The notes: generated by a model from the sequence alone, not told the origin. 64,000 nucleotides of DNA from Linyphia triangularis (GCA_963978545.1 OZ021732.1:51069214-51133213); one strand, 5' to 3'. Positions 35,157 to 46,994 are shown, counted from the first letter of the stretch. Numbers and translations are program-made.

Positions 35157-35377
35157 GACGTCAACGTGAGTTGGACAAAAGCAAGATTGAGACAGAAGTC
35201 GAGATTAAACTGCCTAAAGAAGTGTTATGGTTTGTTACAGCGCAAGCATACAAGGTAATGACGGTGAACTAAAATTGAAAGTCAAAGAGAATAGATGAAA
35301 AACTACAATTATACATGGCTAAACAGCACTAATTTTTCAACAAAACGTCTCATTAAGATTATTTAATTTAACCCTTT

Positions 35378-35863
35378 TTTTACTTTCAATTAACCATACA
35401 TAGGGTAATGAAAGTATAGTATTCGGTAAAAATAGTATTAGATTTTTTTTTGCATTTTTTCACGTTTTGGAACATCCTGATTTGAAAAAAGTGATATAGA
35501 AAAAAAGTGTGTGTATGGACTGTAATGTAAAATGTGTGCACAAGGACCTAACATTTGCGTTTTCGTCAAAATCGCGCATGTGCATAAGGTAGCTGCCATT
35601 GAAAAAATCATGTTTTTCAATGATTGCTAAAAAACGGCTTTAACGATTTTGATCAAAATCGCTATGGTAATGCCTTTTAAGGTGCTCTAAACGTCCCCAC
35701 CTCCGAAATTACCGTAAAAATGCTTTAACGGCGTAAAAAATTGAAAAACAAATGCCTTTAACACAGAGTTCTCTTTCCTTGAGCATTCCTCGTCAACGAT
35801 CGTTTTTCTTCTCTGCTCAGTTTCATTAAAGAGAAAGGATAATATAAGGATTATCGATAAATA
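35378..35863 (-). repeat. Dispersed repeat family, copy 5, cut by gypsy-1
   Basis: Minus-strand copy beginning (plus strand) TACTTTCAATTAACCATACA and running to GGATTATCGATAAATA. There the LTR of gypsy-1 interrupts it at the block that in copy 2 continues past TTATCGATAATT. Confidence 0.75.
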
Positions 35864-36148
35864 TGTTACGTTAGTGCTTATCGGTTGGTTTTATTTAAGT
35901 AGAGATTATCGATGAACATTGACAAGCACATAACTAGCTTGAAAATATAAAGGACATTACTTATGGTAAATAAAAATTGTTCTTAACAATGCAAATTAAA
36001 CTTTAGAAAGTTGTTGAGTCATGACTGTCTGTTTAGTTCGCTAGTTAAGTTCGTAGCACGTTCCCGGGAGTTCAGAGTCATCTATGTTTTCTCCGGGTTG
36101 AGTCGAGTTGAGTTGTTGCTTTAGAGTTGGTGGGCATGTGACACCACA
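35864..36148 (-). repeat. 3' LTR of gypsy-1
   Basis: The 285-bp interval reads TGTTACG...CACCACA on the plus strand, with TG...CA ends. It directly follows the element's end and a short purine tract (minus-strand GGCAGGGGGTAC). The homologous tail of gypsy-4 shows the same ACTGTGG start. The partner 5' LTR is not in the window, so the boundaries rest on the TG/CA ends and on the interrupted flanking repeat. Confidence 0.55.
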
Positions 36149-36251
36149 GTACCCCCTGCCAGAGTTTAAGTCAGGAGGTGTTGGGGAAATCTGACACGTC
36201 TTCCAGACCTTGTGGTTGTCTGGTGTTGTCCTGTTACAACATCTTGAGGAA

Positions 36252-37484
36252 TCAAAGGTCTTGGTTCGCTTGGCTGTTCTTCTGCCGAAGACGAATCACT
36301 AATTGTGAACGCTGGCTTGAGTCTATCAATGGAGACAGTAGATTCCTTTCCATTGACCAGCAGACGGAAGGTTTGGTTTTGGCATCACGAGAAAGTACTC
36401 GATACGGACCATCATAGGGTGGCTGAAGCGATGCTCTCACTTGTCCAACTCGGACGAACACATGGGAGCAGGTGTTCAGCTCTTTATGAACGAAGATTTT
36501 CGGACTACTGTGATGGGAGGTTGGAGTTGGTTTGATCCTGTTCATAGTGTTCCTCAACGTTTCAACGAAAATGGTATGATTTGGATCTGCTTCGCTGGAG
36601 ACAAAAAATTCACCTGGAAGTCGTAAACCTGTGCCGTATACCAGCTCAGCTGAAGTGGCGTTGATATCTTCCTTAATTGAAGATCGCATGCCGAGGAGGA
36701 TAGTAGGAAGAACTGCACTCCATTTCTCTGTGTTGTGACACATGATGGCGCTCTTCAGAGGACGATGAAGACGTTCTACCAAACCATTGGACATAGGATG
36801 ATAAGCGGTGGTGCGCAGCTTGTTTATTCCAAGAAGCTTGGCTAGTGACTTGAAAAGTGTCGACTCAAATTGGCGTCCCTGGTCACTGGTGATGTGGGCC
36901 GGAACACCGAATCTTGAAATCCAACCAGAATACAAGGTCTCTGCAACACTTTCAGCTGTGATATCTGCGAGGGGGAAAGCTTCGGGCCAATGGGTGAAGC
37001 GATCGACTACTGTCAAACAGTATCGAAATCCTTGGGATGGTATGAGTGGGCCGACTAAATCGATGTGGATGTGAGAAAATCTAGTGTCAGGGACTGCAAA
37101 TGTTCTTAAGGGACTAAATACATGTCTTTGTACCTTGGAGCGTTGGCAAGAAGTACAGGCTTTAGACCACATTCGACAGTCTTTCTGCAAGGAAGGCCAA
37201 ATGAATCGTTCGCTTACGAGTTTCGCTGAAGATCGTAATCCAGGGTGATTGAGATTATGAAGGGTGTCGAATGCCAGTCGTCGATGTGCAGTTGGTAAGA
37301 AGGGACGGATTCTCTTTGTAGAAACGTCGCAGTGTAACTCAACATCGGTTCCAGGAAGTTTAAGTTTCTGCAACTGAAGACTGAGATGATGTGGACAAGA
37401 GAATTTCTTTAAGATCTTCGTCGATGGTTTGGTCCTTAGCAACTTGTTCGTAGTCAATAGGAGAAGGAAAAGTGACTGTAGCAA
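36252..37484 (-). pseudogene. pol: gypsy-1 integrase
   Basis: A Ty3/gypsy integrase in one long frame: zinc-binding part ([16 protein letters not shown], then [12 protein letters not shown]), then the DDE core ([18 protein letters not shown] and the Glu in NGLVERLHR), then a C-terminal region with [10 protein letters not shown]. It would insert element DNA into the chromosome. The upstream RT-RNaseH frame overlaps it by ~125 bases in another phase, so a frameshift near 37400 separates the two. The integrase itself looks uninterrupted. Confidence 0.88.
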
Positions 37485-38674
37485 TTCTTGACAGAGTGTC
37501 AGCTGGGATGTTTTGAGAGCCTTTAATGTGGACGATGTTGGTGGTGAATTGCCCTATAAAATCCAAATGTCGCATCTGGCGTGGTGAGCATTTATCTTGC
37601 TTCTGCTTAAAGGCGAATGTCAGGGGTTTATGGTCAGTGTACAGTTGAAATTCTCTGGCTTCAAGCATGTACCTGAAATGTTTAACTGCTGAATATGCTG
37701 CTAAAAGGTAATATGTTGAATAATTTCTCTCAGTTGGTGTAAGTTTTTTAGAGAAAAATGCTAGTGGTTGCAGATCGCCTGATGGAGAGACTTGATGAAG
37801 AGCAGCTCCGATTGCAAAGTCTGAGGCATCAACATGCAATGCTAAGGGGGCATTCGCTGAAGGATGATGCAGAAGAGTTGCTTGTGCCAGCTCAGTCTTA
37901 CACTTGATGAAGGCCTGAACTGTCTGTATTGTCCATGGGATTGGAGTTTTGTCATTTCTACGACTATCCTTGAGAAGCTCATGAAGAGGTGCTTGAGTTG
38001 ATGCAGTGTGAGGCAGGAAACGTCTGTAGAAGTTGATGGTTCCAAGAAATTGCCGAAGTTGTTTCTTAGTCTCAGGCTTAGGGAAATCTTGAATGGCTTG
38101 GACTCGATCTGGCAAAGGTTCAGATCCATACTGGTTGACGAGGTATCCCAGGAATGGAACTTCTTTTGCTGCAAAGACGCATTTAGAGGTGTTAATAGTC
38201 AGACCGTACTTGTCCAGACGCTTGAAGACTAATCTGAGGTTGTGATGATGCTCCTCAATATCAGAACTGGCAATCAGGATGTCATCGATATAAGGAAAGC
38301 AGAAGTCTAATCCTTGCAGAACTTCGTTGATGAATCTTTGAAAGCTCTGGGCCGCATTAGAAAGACCAAAAGGAAGACACAAAAATTCAAACAAACCAAA
38401 CGGTGTGGTGATTGCAGTTTTAGGTATGTCATCCGGATTAACTGGAATGTGGTGAAAAGCGCGGACGAGGTCAATTTTTGAAAAAAACCTTGCAACCCTC
38501 TAAATTCTGAGAAAAATCTTGAATATGCGTTACTGGATAGTTATTAGAAACAGTGATTTTGTTAAGAGCTCTATAGTCGCCGGTAGGTCTCCAGTTATTA
38601 TCCCCTTTTGGAACGAGGTGCAGTGGAGATGCCCAATTTGACTTTGAAGGGCGGCATATACCTTGATCCACCAT
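37360..38674 (-). pseudogene. pol: gypsy-1 reverse transcriptase and RNase H
   Basis: RT begins with QGICRPSKSNWASPLHLV, continues [20 protein letters not shown] and has the catalytic FPYIDDIL box. RNase H follows ([30 protein letters not shown]). A frame change in the T-run near 38475-38485 splits the RT between its first block (38471-38674) and the rest (38394 down). Family identity (Ty3/gypsy) is secure, and the element is not functional as written. Confidence 0.88.
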
Positions 38675-39322
38675 ATACTGAAATTCCTGCTTTGCTATCT
38701 TAAGCTGGGCAGGATGTAAACTACGTGGCCGAGAAAATACAGGCGGACCTTCAATTTCAATAAAATGCCTCGTGTTATGAGGAAATACTCCCGCAAATGG
38801 GCGGGGTCGAGTAAGGTTGGGGAATTCTTTTAAAATATCATGTACACATGAACCACTTGCAATAGTTTTAATTGATATAGGCGGTCCATGATAAGATTTT
38901 CCTGACTTCGTTAATGAAGTTAAAGGATCGATGAGCTTTTTGTTTTTAATGTCAACAACCAGACCAAAATGTTCTAAGAAATCAGATCCAATTATAGGCT
39001 ATGTTACGTCGGCAACAGTAAATTCCCATCTAAATTGACGTCGCAAGTTTAAATTTAATTCCATCATTTTTGTTCCATACGTAGCTATTTTAGAATCATT
39101 GGCGGCAAAGAGATATATGGGCGAAGGTTTATTATTTCCGCATTGAGGTATAATGGAAATATCAGCTCCAGAATCAACCAGAAATTTCATGCCACTGTTA
39201 AGATCCAAAATAAACAAACGACGGCTTATATGTTTGGTGTTAGGGCCATCATCGCAAGCCGCTACTGCAACTGGCCCTGCGCGTTTCCCGACGCATTTTG
39301 AAAGGAACATGGAGAGTTGCAC
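38675..39322 (-). pseudogene. pol: gypsy-1 aspartic protease and linker to RT
   Basis: The retroviral-type protease site is FLVDSGADISIIP. The frame runs on toward RT, but a TAG interrupts it at 38999-39001, just before the conserved PIIGSDFLEHFG block. The rest (38998-38675) stays open in the same frame. A single nonsense change is the simplest reading. Confidence 0.82.
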
Positions 39323-39565
39323 TTAAGAGCCCTTGCTCCAAACTTACAATGATACCAGCACATACTTCTATTATTTAAATTGTTTTGTGTACAATGGGGA
39401 GTTGTGGAACGATTACGGGAAGTTGCGTTTCTACGGTAGTTATTACGCCCGCGTGAATGGCTGCGTCCACGATTTAATCCAAAATTCGTACTCAGTCGTT
39501 CAAGTTTTTGACTCAATTCAGAGATTTGACCTTTCAATTCAGAGAGAGTAGTATTTTCTGACACT
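39262..39565 (-). pseudogene. gag: gypsy-1 gag, C-terminal part only
   Basis: The frame ends with an Arg/Ser-rich stretch (RGRSHSRGRNNYRRN) and the motif CWYHCKFGARALKC typical of this gypsy lineage. Going upstream, homology is lost at ~39565, where gypsy-2 begins on the other strand. The N-terminal gag and 5' LTR are missing. Confidence 0.7.
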
Positions 39566-40666
39566 ACAGATACGTATGAATTGCAATCCGAACTGGCTAC
39601 AATAGTGGAATCTACGATAATAGAGACTACTACAAGTGTTCTACAATCGGTAAAAGAAGAGGTTCTGAGTGAAGTAAGAAAAGAAATCAGTGAGAGTTTT
39701 GAGGCGGTTAATGGGAAAGTTGACTGCTTGGGAGAAAAGGTTTCTACAATGAAAGAAGATCTTGTGACTGTGATGAATGAAATCGAAGAAAAGGTTTCCA
39801 CCATGAAAGAGGAACAGGAAAAGTTTCATGACGCTGTTGAAGAAAGGCTACGGAAAATTGAAACGGGGGAAGCTATGACCGTTGCAACGCCTAAATGGGA
39901 TAATGTTTCCACTCCCTTCATTGCGCCACGTTCCAATATCAAAGTAGCCACTTTTGATGGGACGTCGTCTTGGCGCGTTTATCAAACGCAGTTTGAAATT
40001 ACTACTTCTGCGAATGGTTGGGACGATACTTCGAAGGCATTCCATCTCGCAGCATCTCTTCGAGGTGAAGCTGCTGACATTTTACAGACACTACCTGAAG
40101 AGAAGCGGGGAGAATTCGTGGCGCTGGCAAGTGCGTTGGAGTTAAGGTTTGGGGAGCAGCATCTAAAAGATTACAAAAGACTGCAATTGAAAGTGAGACA
40201 TCAGAAGGCCAATGAAACTTTTCAAGAATTAGCATCGGATATTGAAAGACTGTCGCTCCTCGCTTTCCCAGACTGTCCCTCGGACGTACGAGATAACCTG
40301 TCTCTTCAGTATTTCGTGGATGCTATCAAAGATCCCGACATACAGCAAGCTACCAGGATGTCAGACAGCAAAGATCTGAAGTCCACCCTCGTCTATGCCA
40401 TGAGAGTAGAAGCCGCACAGCAAGCTTCTAGAAAAGATCGGCGTTTCGTATGTGGAACATTGGCAGACGATTCCTCTGAACTTTTCACGAAGAAGTTTCA
40501 AGAACTGGAAAACAAGATGGAGAGAATTATGAGAAATATTCCTGGCTCGAGGGATCGAAAAACTAGAGTGGTTTATTGGCTCTGCAACCGGGAAGGACAT
40601 TTCAGACGTGATTGCCCTGAATTGGACAGGAGAGGGGACAGACCCTCGTCCGAACCTCAGCAGTAA
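39566..40666 (+). pseudogene. gag: gypsy-2 gag, 5'-truncated
   Basis: Gag of a second Ty3/gypsy element: a coiled N-terminal stretch (LQSVKEEVLSEVRKEI), then the capsid-like part (FDGTSSWRVYQTQFE, YKRLQLKVRHQKANETFQEL), then a zinc knuckle VYWLCNREGHFRRDC. The knuckle's first Cys position is Tyr, so the CCHC set is incomplete. No 5' LTR or start region precedes it, because gypsy-1 abuts at ~39565. The true start is missing. Confidence 0.85.
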
Positions 40667-41565
40667 ACTAAAGAGCGGCTATCTCGCGAGGCGGAGGTCG
40701 CCGTGTAGAGCAGGTGGTGCCCCACTCAGCCTCTATCACATCTCATCCCTTCAAGGAGGAAACCATGGTTTATTCGTGGAGGGCAAGATCAATGGAACTC
40801 CCTGTCGTCTAATAGTTGACTCAGGGGCAAATGTAACCATCTTACGGACGGATGTAGCCCGGCGCCTGGACAGCCAACCTCTTTACACGGCGCCTTCAGT
40901 TTCACTACAAACTGTGACTGGTGACAAAATTTCTGTGCATGGGAAATTAAATGTCAACATCTCTTTTGGATTTCACACCTACACTCACACCGTTTACGTC
41001 GCTGAAATTATTGACCCATGTATCTTGGATTGGACTTTTTAAAGAAAAATGGAATTACTTTGAATTTCGAGAAAGGCAAGCTTCAAACAGGGAAAGAAGA
41101 AGTTCCATTGTTCGGTTTGGACTCGGAAGAGCCGTGTGCATATCGAATAGTAGCTCTTGAAGACATCACCATCCCCTCCATGACAGATTTGGTTGTAAAA
41201 GGTTCAACAGAGCTCCCGAAGGCCTTCCGATTCGGAGTAACGGACTTCCCATCATCGAATAGCGTCCCGAAAGGAGTGCTAGTAGGAGCGACGCTTGTGG
41301 ATCTCTCTCAAGAGGTGGTGCATGTGAGAGTGGCCAACATAGGTGATGCTACAAGAATTATCAAGAAAGGAGAAGAAATTGCCACTTGCACACCTGTTAC
41401 AAGCATCGAACGAGGATCGAAGGAGCTTCCGACTGCACCATCCGCGGATTTAGTGAACCAGCTTCTCGAGGACTCCCGGTTGGAAAGAAGTCAAGAGAAG
41501 ATGGTCGGAAACCTTATAAAAGAATTTCAAGACATTTTCTCCAGCTTACTCAACATCGAATCGAT
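40608..41565 (+). pseudogene. pol: gypsy-2 protease and linker
   Basis: Protease motif CRLIVDSGANVTIL, in a frame overlapping the gag end. The frame breaks near 41035 (stop just after DPCILD, sequence continuing in the next frame from 41018). It breaks again near 41560, at the entry to RT. Both look like single-base losses or gains. Confidence 0.82.
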
Positions 41566-42087
41566 ACTGGGACCCATTTACCTATTAAACAACATCCTCG
41601 AAGACTTCCTTTCGCAAAACAAGAGGAGGTCGGGAAACTGTTACATGAAATGGAAGATAATAGAGTTATCGAACCCTCCTCAAGTCCATGGGCCTCTCCA
41701 ATCGTACTCGTTCGAAAGAAGGATGGTTCCACCAGGTTTTGTGTGGATTACCTGAAGCTGAACGAAATTACGAAAAAGGACAGCTACCCTCTGCCAAGGA
41801 TTGATGACACTTTGGACACTCTATCGGGGAACCAGTGGTTTTCAACTTTGGATTTGAAGAGTGTATATTGGCAAGTGGAGATACATCCCGACGATCGTAA
41901 GAAGACGGCCTTCACTACCGGACAAGGATTATGGCAGTTTCAAGTTATGCCGTTTGGCTTGTGTAATGCACCGGCTACGTTCGAGCGACTAATGGAGACT
42001 GTGCTTAGAGGACTTTCCTACGAGACCTGTCTGGTATATTTGGACGATATCATTATCACCGGGCGGAGTTTTGATCAGCACTTGTAA
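41565..42087 (+). pseudogene. pol: gypsy-2 reverse transcriptase, palm
   Basis: RT blocks appear in order: SSPWASPIVLVRKKDGSTRF, SYPLPRIDDTLD, FSTLDLKSVYWQVE, WQFQVMPFGLCNAPATF and the catalytic LVYLDDIII. The frame ends at a stop after SFDQHL (42085-42087) and continues in another frame from ~42075. Confidence 0.9.
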
Positions 42088-43987
42088 AATAAAGAACGTG
42101 TTCTTGAAGCTTGGGGAAGCCCACTTGAAACTTAGCCCATCAAAATGTAAGCTCTTTAGGCGGAAAGTCAGTTATCTCGGACACATCATCTCATCCGATG
42201 GAGTGAGCACAGATCCAGCCAAGATCCATGCTGTGCAAATTTGGTCTCGACCGCAAGACGTTCATCAATTGCGAAGCTTCCTAGGCCTGTGCACGTATTA
42301 CCGTAGATTTGTGAAGGGATTCTCCAAGATCGCCAGACCTTTGCATCGACTAACAGAGAGCAAGCAGAAGTTCATGTGGACTGCCGACTGTGACGACTCC
42401 TTCAATCAACTGAAGAACGCTTTAACATCCGCGCCTGTTTTGGCTTTTCCCGATGTTAACAAGGACTTTATACTGGATACCGATGCCAGCAATGAGGGAG
42501 TGGGCGCCGTTCTTTCCCAGGAAATTGAAGGACAGGAGAAAGTCATCGCTTATTTTAGTAAGAGCCTGTCACGATCCGAGCGGAACTACTGCGTCACAAG
42601 AAAGGAGTTACTGACAATAGTAAAAGCCGTTGAGCACTTTCATCATTACTTGTACGGGCGAAAATTCCTTTTAAGAACTGATCATGCGTCTCTGACTTGG
42701 TTGCTGAATTTCAAGAATACAGAGGGACAAATAGCAAGGTGGATCCAGCGCCTACAGGAGTACGACATGGATATCCGTCACAGAAAGGGAACGTCCCATG
42801 GGAATGCAGACGCTCTTTCTAGAAGACCATGTCCGGAGAATTGCAGATTTTGTTCCAATGCGGAGTCTAAGTTTGGGACAACCGCATCTGCCGTTCGTAA
42901 AATAACTTCCAAGTCAACTACTTCAGACGTGGATCCTTGGAGTGATCAGAATGTCCGAAAAAGTCAGGTCGAAGATCAGGACTTGAAACCTCTAATTGAA
43001 TTCATGGAAGCAGCTTCCGGAAAACCCAGTTGGCAGGAAATTGCACGCTATAGCCCAACAATGAAGAGATATTGGGCTATGTGGGACTCTTTGCACTTGA
43101 AAAATGGAGTACTCTACCGTCGATGGGAGTCCGATGATGGCAAAAGCTTCCGGTGGCAACTAATCCTCCCAAGTTCTAGAGTTACCAGCGTTCTAGAAGG
43201 ACTTCACAGAAGCCATACTGGAGGACATTTTGGTGTCACGAAAACTCTTCAGAAAGTCAGGGAGAGATTCTTCTGGGACAAAGCAAAATCCGACGTGGAG
43301 AAGTGGTGCAAGTCCTGTGATGCATGCAATTCGCGGAAGGGACCGAAGACCCGAACTCGTGGAAAGTTGCAACGTTACAACGTAGGAGCACCATTCGAAA
43401 GAATTGCTTTGGACGTCTTAGGCCCCCTACCTCACACAACTAATGGCAACAAATACATCCTAGTTGTCATGGACTACTTTAGCAAGTGGCCAGAAGCATA
43501 CGCGATTCCGGACCAGGAAGCCACAACCGTAGCAGAACTCTTCGTGCAGAATTGGATCTCCCGATTTGGCGTACCCCTGCTGATACATTCTGACCAGGGA
43601 ACGAACTTCAACTCTGCTGTCTTCACTGGGCTGTGTGACTTGCTCGACATGGAAAAGACTCGTACAACTCCCCTGCACCCACAATCCGATGGAATGGTCG
43701 AACGGTTTAATAGAACGATTCTGAATCATCTCTCTCTGTTTGTTTCCAAGAACCAGCAATATTGGGATCAGAAACTTCCACTGTTCCTTTTGGCCTACAG
43801 AAGTGCTACTCACGAGACCACCGGCTATACACCATCTCAAATGATTTTTGGAAGAGACCTTAGGCTACCCTGCGACCTCCTCTTTGGACGACCACCGGAC
43901 ACCCCTTCCTCGCCTGTCCAGTATCTAGATGATCTCCAGGCACGTTTGTAAGCCGTACATCGGTTCGCCAGAGAAATAATCAACATC
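42071..43987 (+). pseudogene. pol: gypsy-2 RT thumb, RNase H and integrase
   Basis: This is the longest intact frame of the region (626 residues to 43951). RT connection: FRRKVSYLGHIISSDGV and LRSFLGLCTYYRRFVKGF. RNase H: FILDTDASNEGVGAVLSQ, RTDHASLTWLL, HGNADALSR. Integrase: HTGGHFGVTKTLQKV with a CDACNSRKGP zinc site, then the DDE core (ALDVLGPLPHT, HSDQGTNFNSAVF, DGMVERFNRTI). It stops at a TAA after DDLQARL and carries on in the same frame, so a nonsense change cuts off the C-terminal domain. Confidence 0.9.
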
Positions 43988-44242
43988 ATGACAGAGCGCA
44001 TGAAGGTCCGCTACGATGCCAAGGCCACGGAACGTTCATTCCAGGAAGGTGACAAGGTGTGGTTATGGAATCCTAAACGTCGGAAAGGACTCTCCCCTAA
44101 GCTCCAGACGAACTGGGAAGGGCCGTATGTGGTCCTTAAGAAGATCAACGACGTCGTGGTAAGGATTCAACGGACACCCTCCTGTAAACCTAGAGTTGTA
44201 CATAACAATAGACTAGCCCCATATTATAGTAGAAGTGATTGA
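43988..44242 (+). pseudogene. pol: gypsy-2 integrase C-terminal domain
   Basis: GDKVWLWNPKRRKGLSPKLQ then WEGPYVVLKKIND and VVHNNRLAPYY are the GPY/F-type C-terminal module of Ty3/gypsy integrase. It is in frame with the preceding block apart from the TAA at 43949-43951. The stop at 44240-44242 is the natural end of pol. Confidence 0.88.
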
Positions 44243-44287
44243 ATTGCCTTTCCTCTTAAGGACTTCACTGCCCGGGACGTGCAGTCT

Positions 44288-44302
44288 TTAAGAAGGGGGA
44301 AA
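44288..44302 (+). promoter_or_regulatory. Polypurine tract of gypsy-2
   Basis: AAGAAGGGGGAAA directly before the LTR start, the primer site for plus-strand DNA synthesis in LTR elements. Confidence 0.75.
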
Positions 44303-44768
44303 TGTTGCACAAATTGTCTTTATATAGTGTAAATAGTGACGTATTATTTAAAAATTCTATTGTAATTTATTTTTATCTTATTTTATTTTTTATTAACAGC
44401 GATTATACAGGTTAGGAAAAGGTGGCAACACCTAAAGCAATCGAGAAAATTCGAGACGTTTCTTTTCCGACGAATTGGCTGGAAATTTCGGGAATATTCT
44501 CTCGTGCAAAGTATTTAATGACCGTAGTTCAGGAAAGTTTTCAGATTGACTTCGGACTTCGTTGAAAGCTGATCGCTTTGTTTACCTATTGGAGTGAGCT
44601 TGTATAATCTCTGAATTCGAAGTTATTTTTGTTGAAGCTTGTGTTGAAGCTTGAGAGTAATTAAACTGTTGCCTGTGAATAAATTTTGTGAGTTTTCTGA
44701 AGAGAGAATAAATATTTTTAAACCGTGAAAACTGTGCCATCATTGCCTCAGCGGAAGAATTCGTAACA
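44303..44768 (+). repeat. 3' LTR of gypsy-2
   Basis: 466 bp reading TGTTGCAC...CGTAACA, with TG/CA ends and imperfect inverted TGTTGC/GTAACA tips. It has TATATAG near 44320 and AATAAA near 44678 and 44708. The next base resumes the Helitron B array. No second copy of this LTR is seen, so the 5' end of the element is lost. Confidence 0.8.
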
Positions 44769-45241
44769 GTACAAATGTCGGAAACGACAAACATAGAAAA
44801 AGTTAGCTATTCCGATCTTGATAAACCAATTTTAAGGAGTCAAAAAGAGGTTAAACCATGGCCGTACCCACGGGATGTTCCAGTTGTTTGTCCAGTAAAC
44901 TATTCAGATCTCGATTAATCAATTTTAGAGGGTCGAAAAGGGGTCGAAACGTTCGATTCGGAGAATAGCACCATGTCCCACTTCCAATGAAGTCATAAGT
45001 CTGAAATGTGGTAAAGTGTCAATAAAGTTATCTATTCTAATCTCGATTAACTGTTAAAGGATCGAAAGCGTTTTAAACTTTCTAAACGAGAGATATTTAA
45101 ATGTCCCAATTCCAATATAGGCACATTCTTAAAATTAGAACCAAGGGAAAGCACAGATAAATAAGCTATTCCGATATCGATTAACAAATTTGAAACGCTC
45201 CATACGAAGAATATCTCTATGGTTCACGGGTATTCAACTAG
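44769..45241 (+). mobile_element. Helitron copy B, 3' part
   Basis: The ~148-bp array resumes with GTACAAATGTCGGAAACGAC, the phase about 26 bases beyond where it stopped at 31824. It runs to the 3' end CACGGGTATTCAACTAG followed by a host T. It shares the CTAG terminus of copy A. Confidence 0.78.
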
Positions 45242-45613
45242 TACGGTAATACATAAATCTGGGGGAAAAAATTAAAAAAAGAAGAATTTTCGTACTAGAT
45301 CGGCCCATTTTTGCCAGACACTGACCGACCAGGGGATTGACCAGACAACCCAATGGTCAATACGCTCCTGGTGAATTGTCTATCATAAAAGTATTTCGTA
45401 GGTCCAATCATGTTAATTTAAATAAATAAGATTATTATTATTATTATTTTTTTAATTTAACAGATTTAAAGTGATTTTGAAATTGATATTGAGTAGGCCG
45501 TATTTTTATTTAAAAAGCATGAGTATATGCATAATGTTCCTAATCTTTAAAATATTTTAGATTTGAAAACTAAGTAATCAATTTGGTTAGAATCCCAAAC
45601 TAAATTTCCCTCC
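45242..45613. other. Non-coding, nothing recognised
   Basis: AT-rich, with an (ATT)n patch near 45430. A short GC-richer block at 45290-45380 is unassigned. Confidence 0.35.
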
Positions 45614-45617
45614 TTAC

Positions 45618-45876
45618 CCTGTTCAGGACCGTGATCGCGTATATGTGATCAGACGATTCTTCCCTCACGGCCCGCGATATCGTATTTGTGATCAGTGTTT
45701 CCGTGCCAGCCGGCCCATCATCACACAGACGTGATTTCAGATTGGAACGTTTTATTTGAATTTAACGGGGCAAAATGCTTAACGGGGAAAAATGCCCGGT
45801 CCCGTGCGTGCGTAGTCTCTTTGAGCGCGCGGGCCTGGGGAAGCGCTTCTTTCTCCTTTCGCCGGTCCTGAACAGG
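45618..45876. mobile_element. Small inverted-repeat element with TTAC duplication (piggyBac-like)
   Basis: CCTGTTCAGGACCG at the left and CGGTCCTGAACAGG at the right are perfect 14-bp inverted repeats. They are flanked by TTAC on both sides (45614-45617 and 45877-45880). The 259-bp body is much more GC-rich than its surroundings and has TGATC repeats near its left side. A 4-bp TTAN duplication and CC(C)T-type ends suggest a non-autonomous piggyBac relative, although piggyBac normally uses TTAA. Confidence 0.7.
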
Positions 45877-45880
45877 TTAC

Positions 45881-46825
45881 AGAGCTCTAGTAAAATGATG
45901 GAGGTCACTATTGTAGATGTCTCGTATTTGGTCAATGCATTATATTTTGATTAATTTTATAGTATTGGTTTATTATTAACGATATTGAACCCCAGGGAAA
46001 AGTTATAATTGTTTTTTTTCTACCTGTAAGAGCTGTAAAAAAACTAAAACTATTTACTTTTAAAATAAATTCATCAAAATAATAACACAACTTTGTTTTA
46101 ATTTGTAACCTTATTTTGAGACTTTTTGCAATTTACACTGATGTTCTATTTCAAATAGCAAAAAAAAAAAAAAAAAAGTAAATAAACCCATAATAATCTT
46201 AAAAACTTCTTAAATTTCGTATTCGTGTTTCTCAAATGCTCTTTGTACAACAACAAGCTCATTACCAAACTTTGACAAACACGAAGTTTTGGCTCACACA
46301 GCATCAAACACAGTGATAATTTAGACTACAAAAATGAGCACTGAGCTTCTATCAAAGCAGCTCTAAATTATTAAGTAAGACCACCGGTACGATGCAAGCG
46401 GTTAAGTCTTCAAAAATTTTAGCTCTTTTTTTTTTTTTTAAATATTTTAGACATTTTTACATCTTGTTTATTAAACCTTATTATTTTATACCTTGTTAAT
46501 TTAAAGTAGACTAACGAACTTATGAAATACTTTGGCAGCATTGTGAAATGTTATTACTTACGCATGCTAAAAGCTATTTTTAACATTTATTTGAATTCCA
46601 AAACTACCTTAACGAGGTGATTCTGTTTTCCCTCTCTCTCTCGAAATAGTTTCTGAACTAAACATAATTTAATTGAGTCATCAACTTGTCTTTTTACTGA
46701 CTCTCTTTCTATTTTGTGGATCGCTATGTATAAAAAAATATTAATCCACTCATTCACAGCGTTCAGTAAGAAATTTAACTTTTTTAGACATTGCATTGAA
46801 GATTCTCAGCAATCCTAGTTTTAGT
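45881..46825. other. AT-rich non-coding DNA
   Basis: Nothing recognised. There are poly-A (~46161) and poly-T (~46427) runs. Confidence 0.4.
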
Positions 46826-46900
46826 TTGTTTGATTGATTCATTCGTTTATGCATTCACTTACTCATTTACTTACTCATTCATTCATTTATTTATTATTGC
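46826..46900. repeat. Imperfect (ATTC/ACTT)n simple repeat
   Basis: Runs of TCATTCATT, TTACTTACTCATTC and TTATTTATT tetranucleotides. Confidence 0.8.
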
Positions 46901-46994
46901 ACTGTCAAACAGAAAGCAAAATTTCAATTACATGACAGGTGAACACATGAAATCAAGGAAACAAACAAATAGCAAAACAAGAATAAAAAATTCA

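Noticed and set aside
39581..39804. Minus-strand gag frame extending to 39804
   Set aside because: Beyond ~39565 it only reads the antisense of gypsy-2 gag. Homology to gypsy-1 gag stops at the junction.
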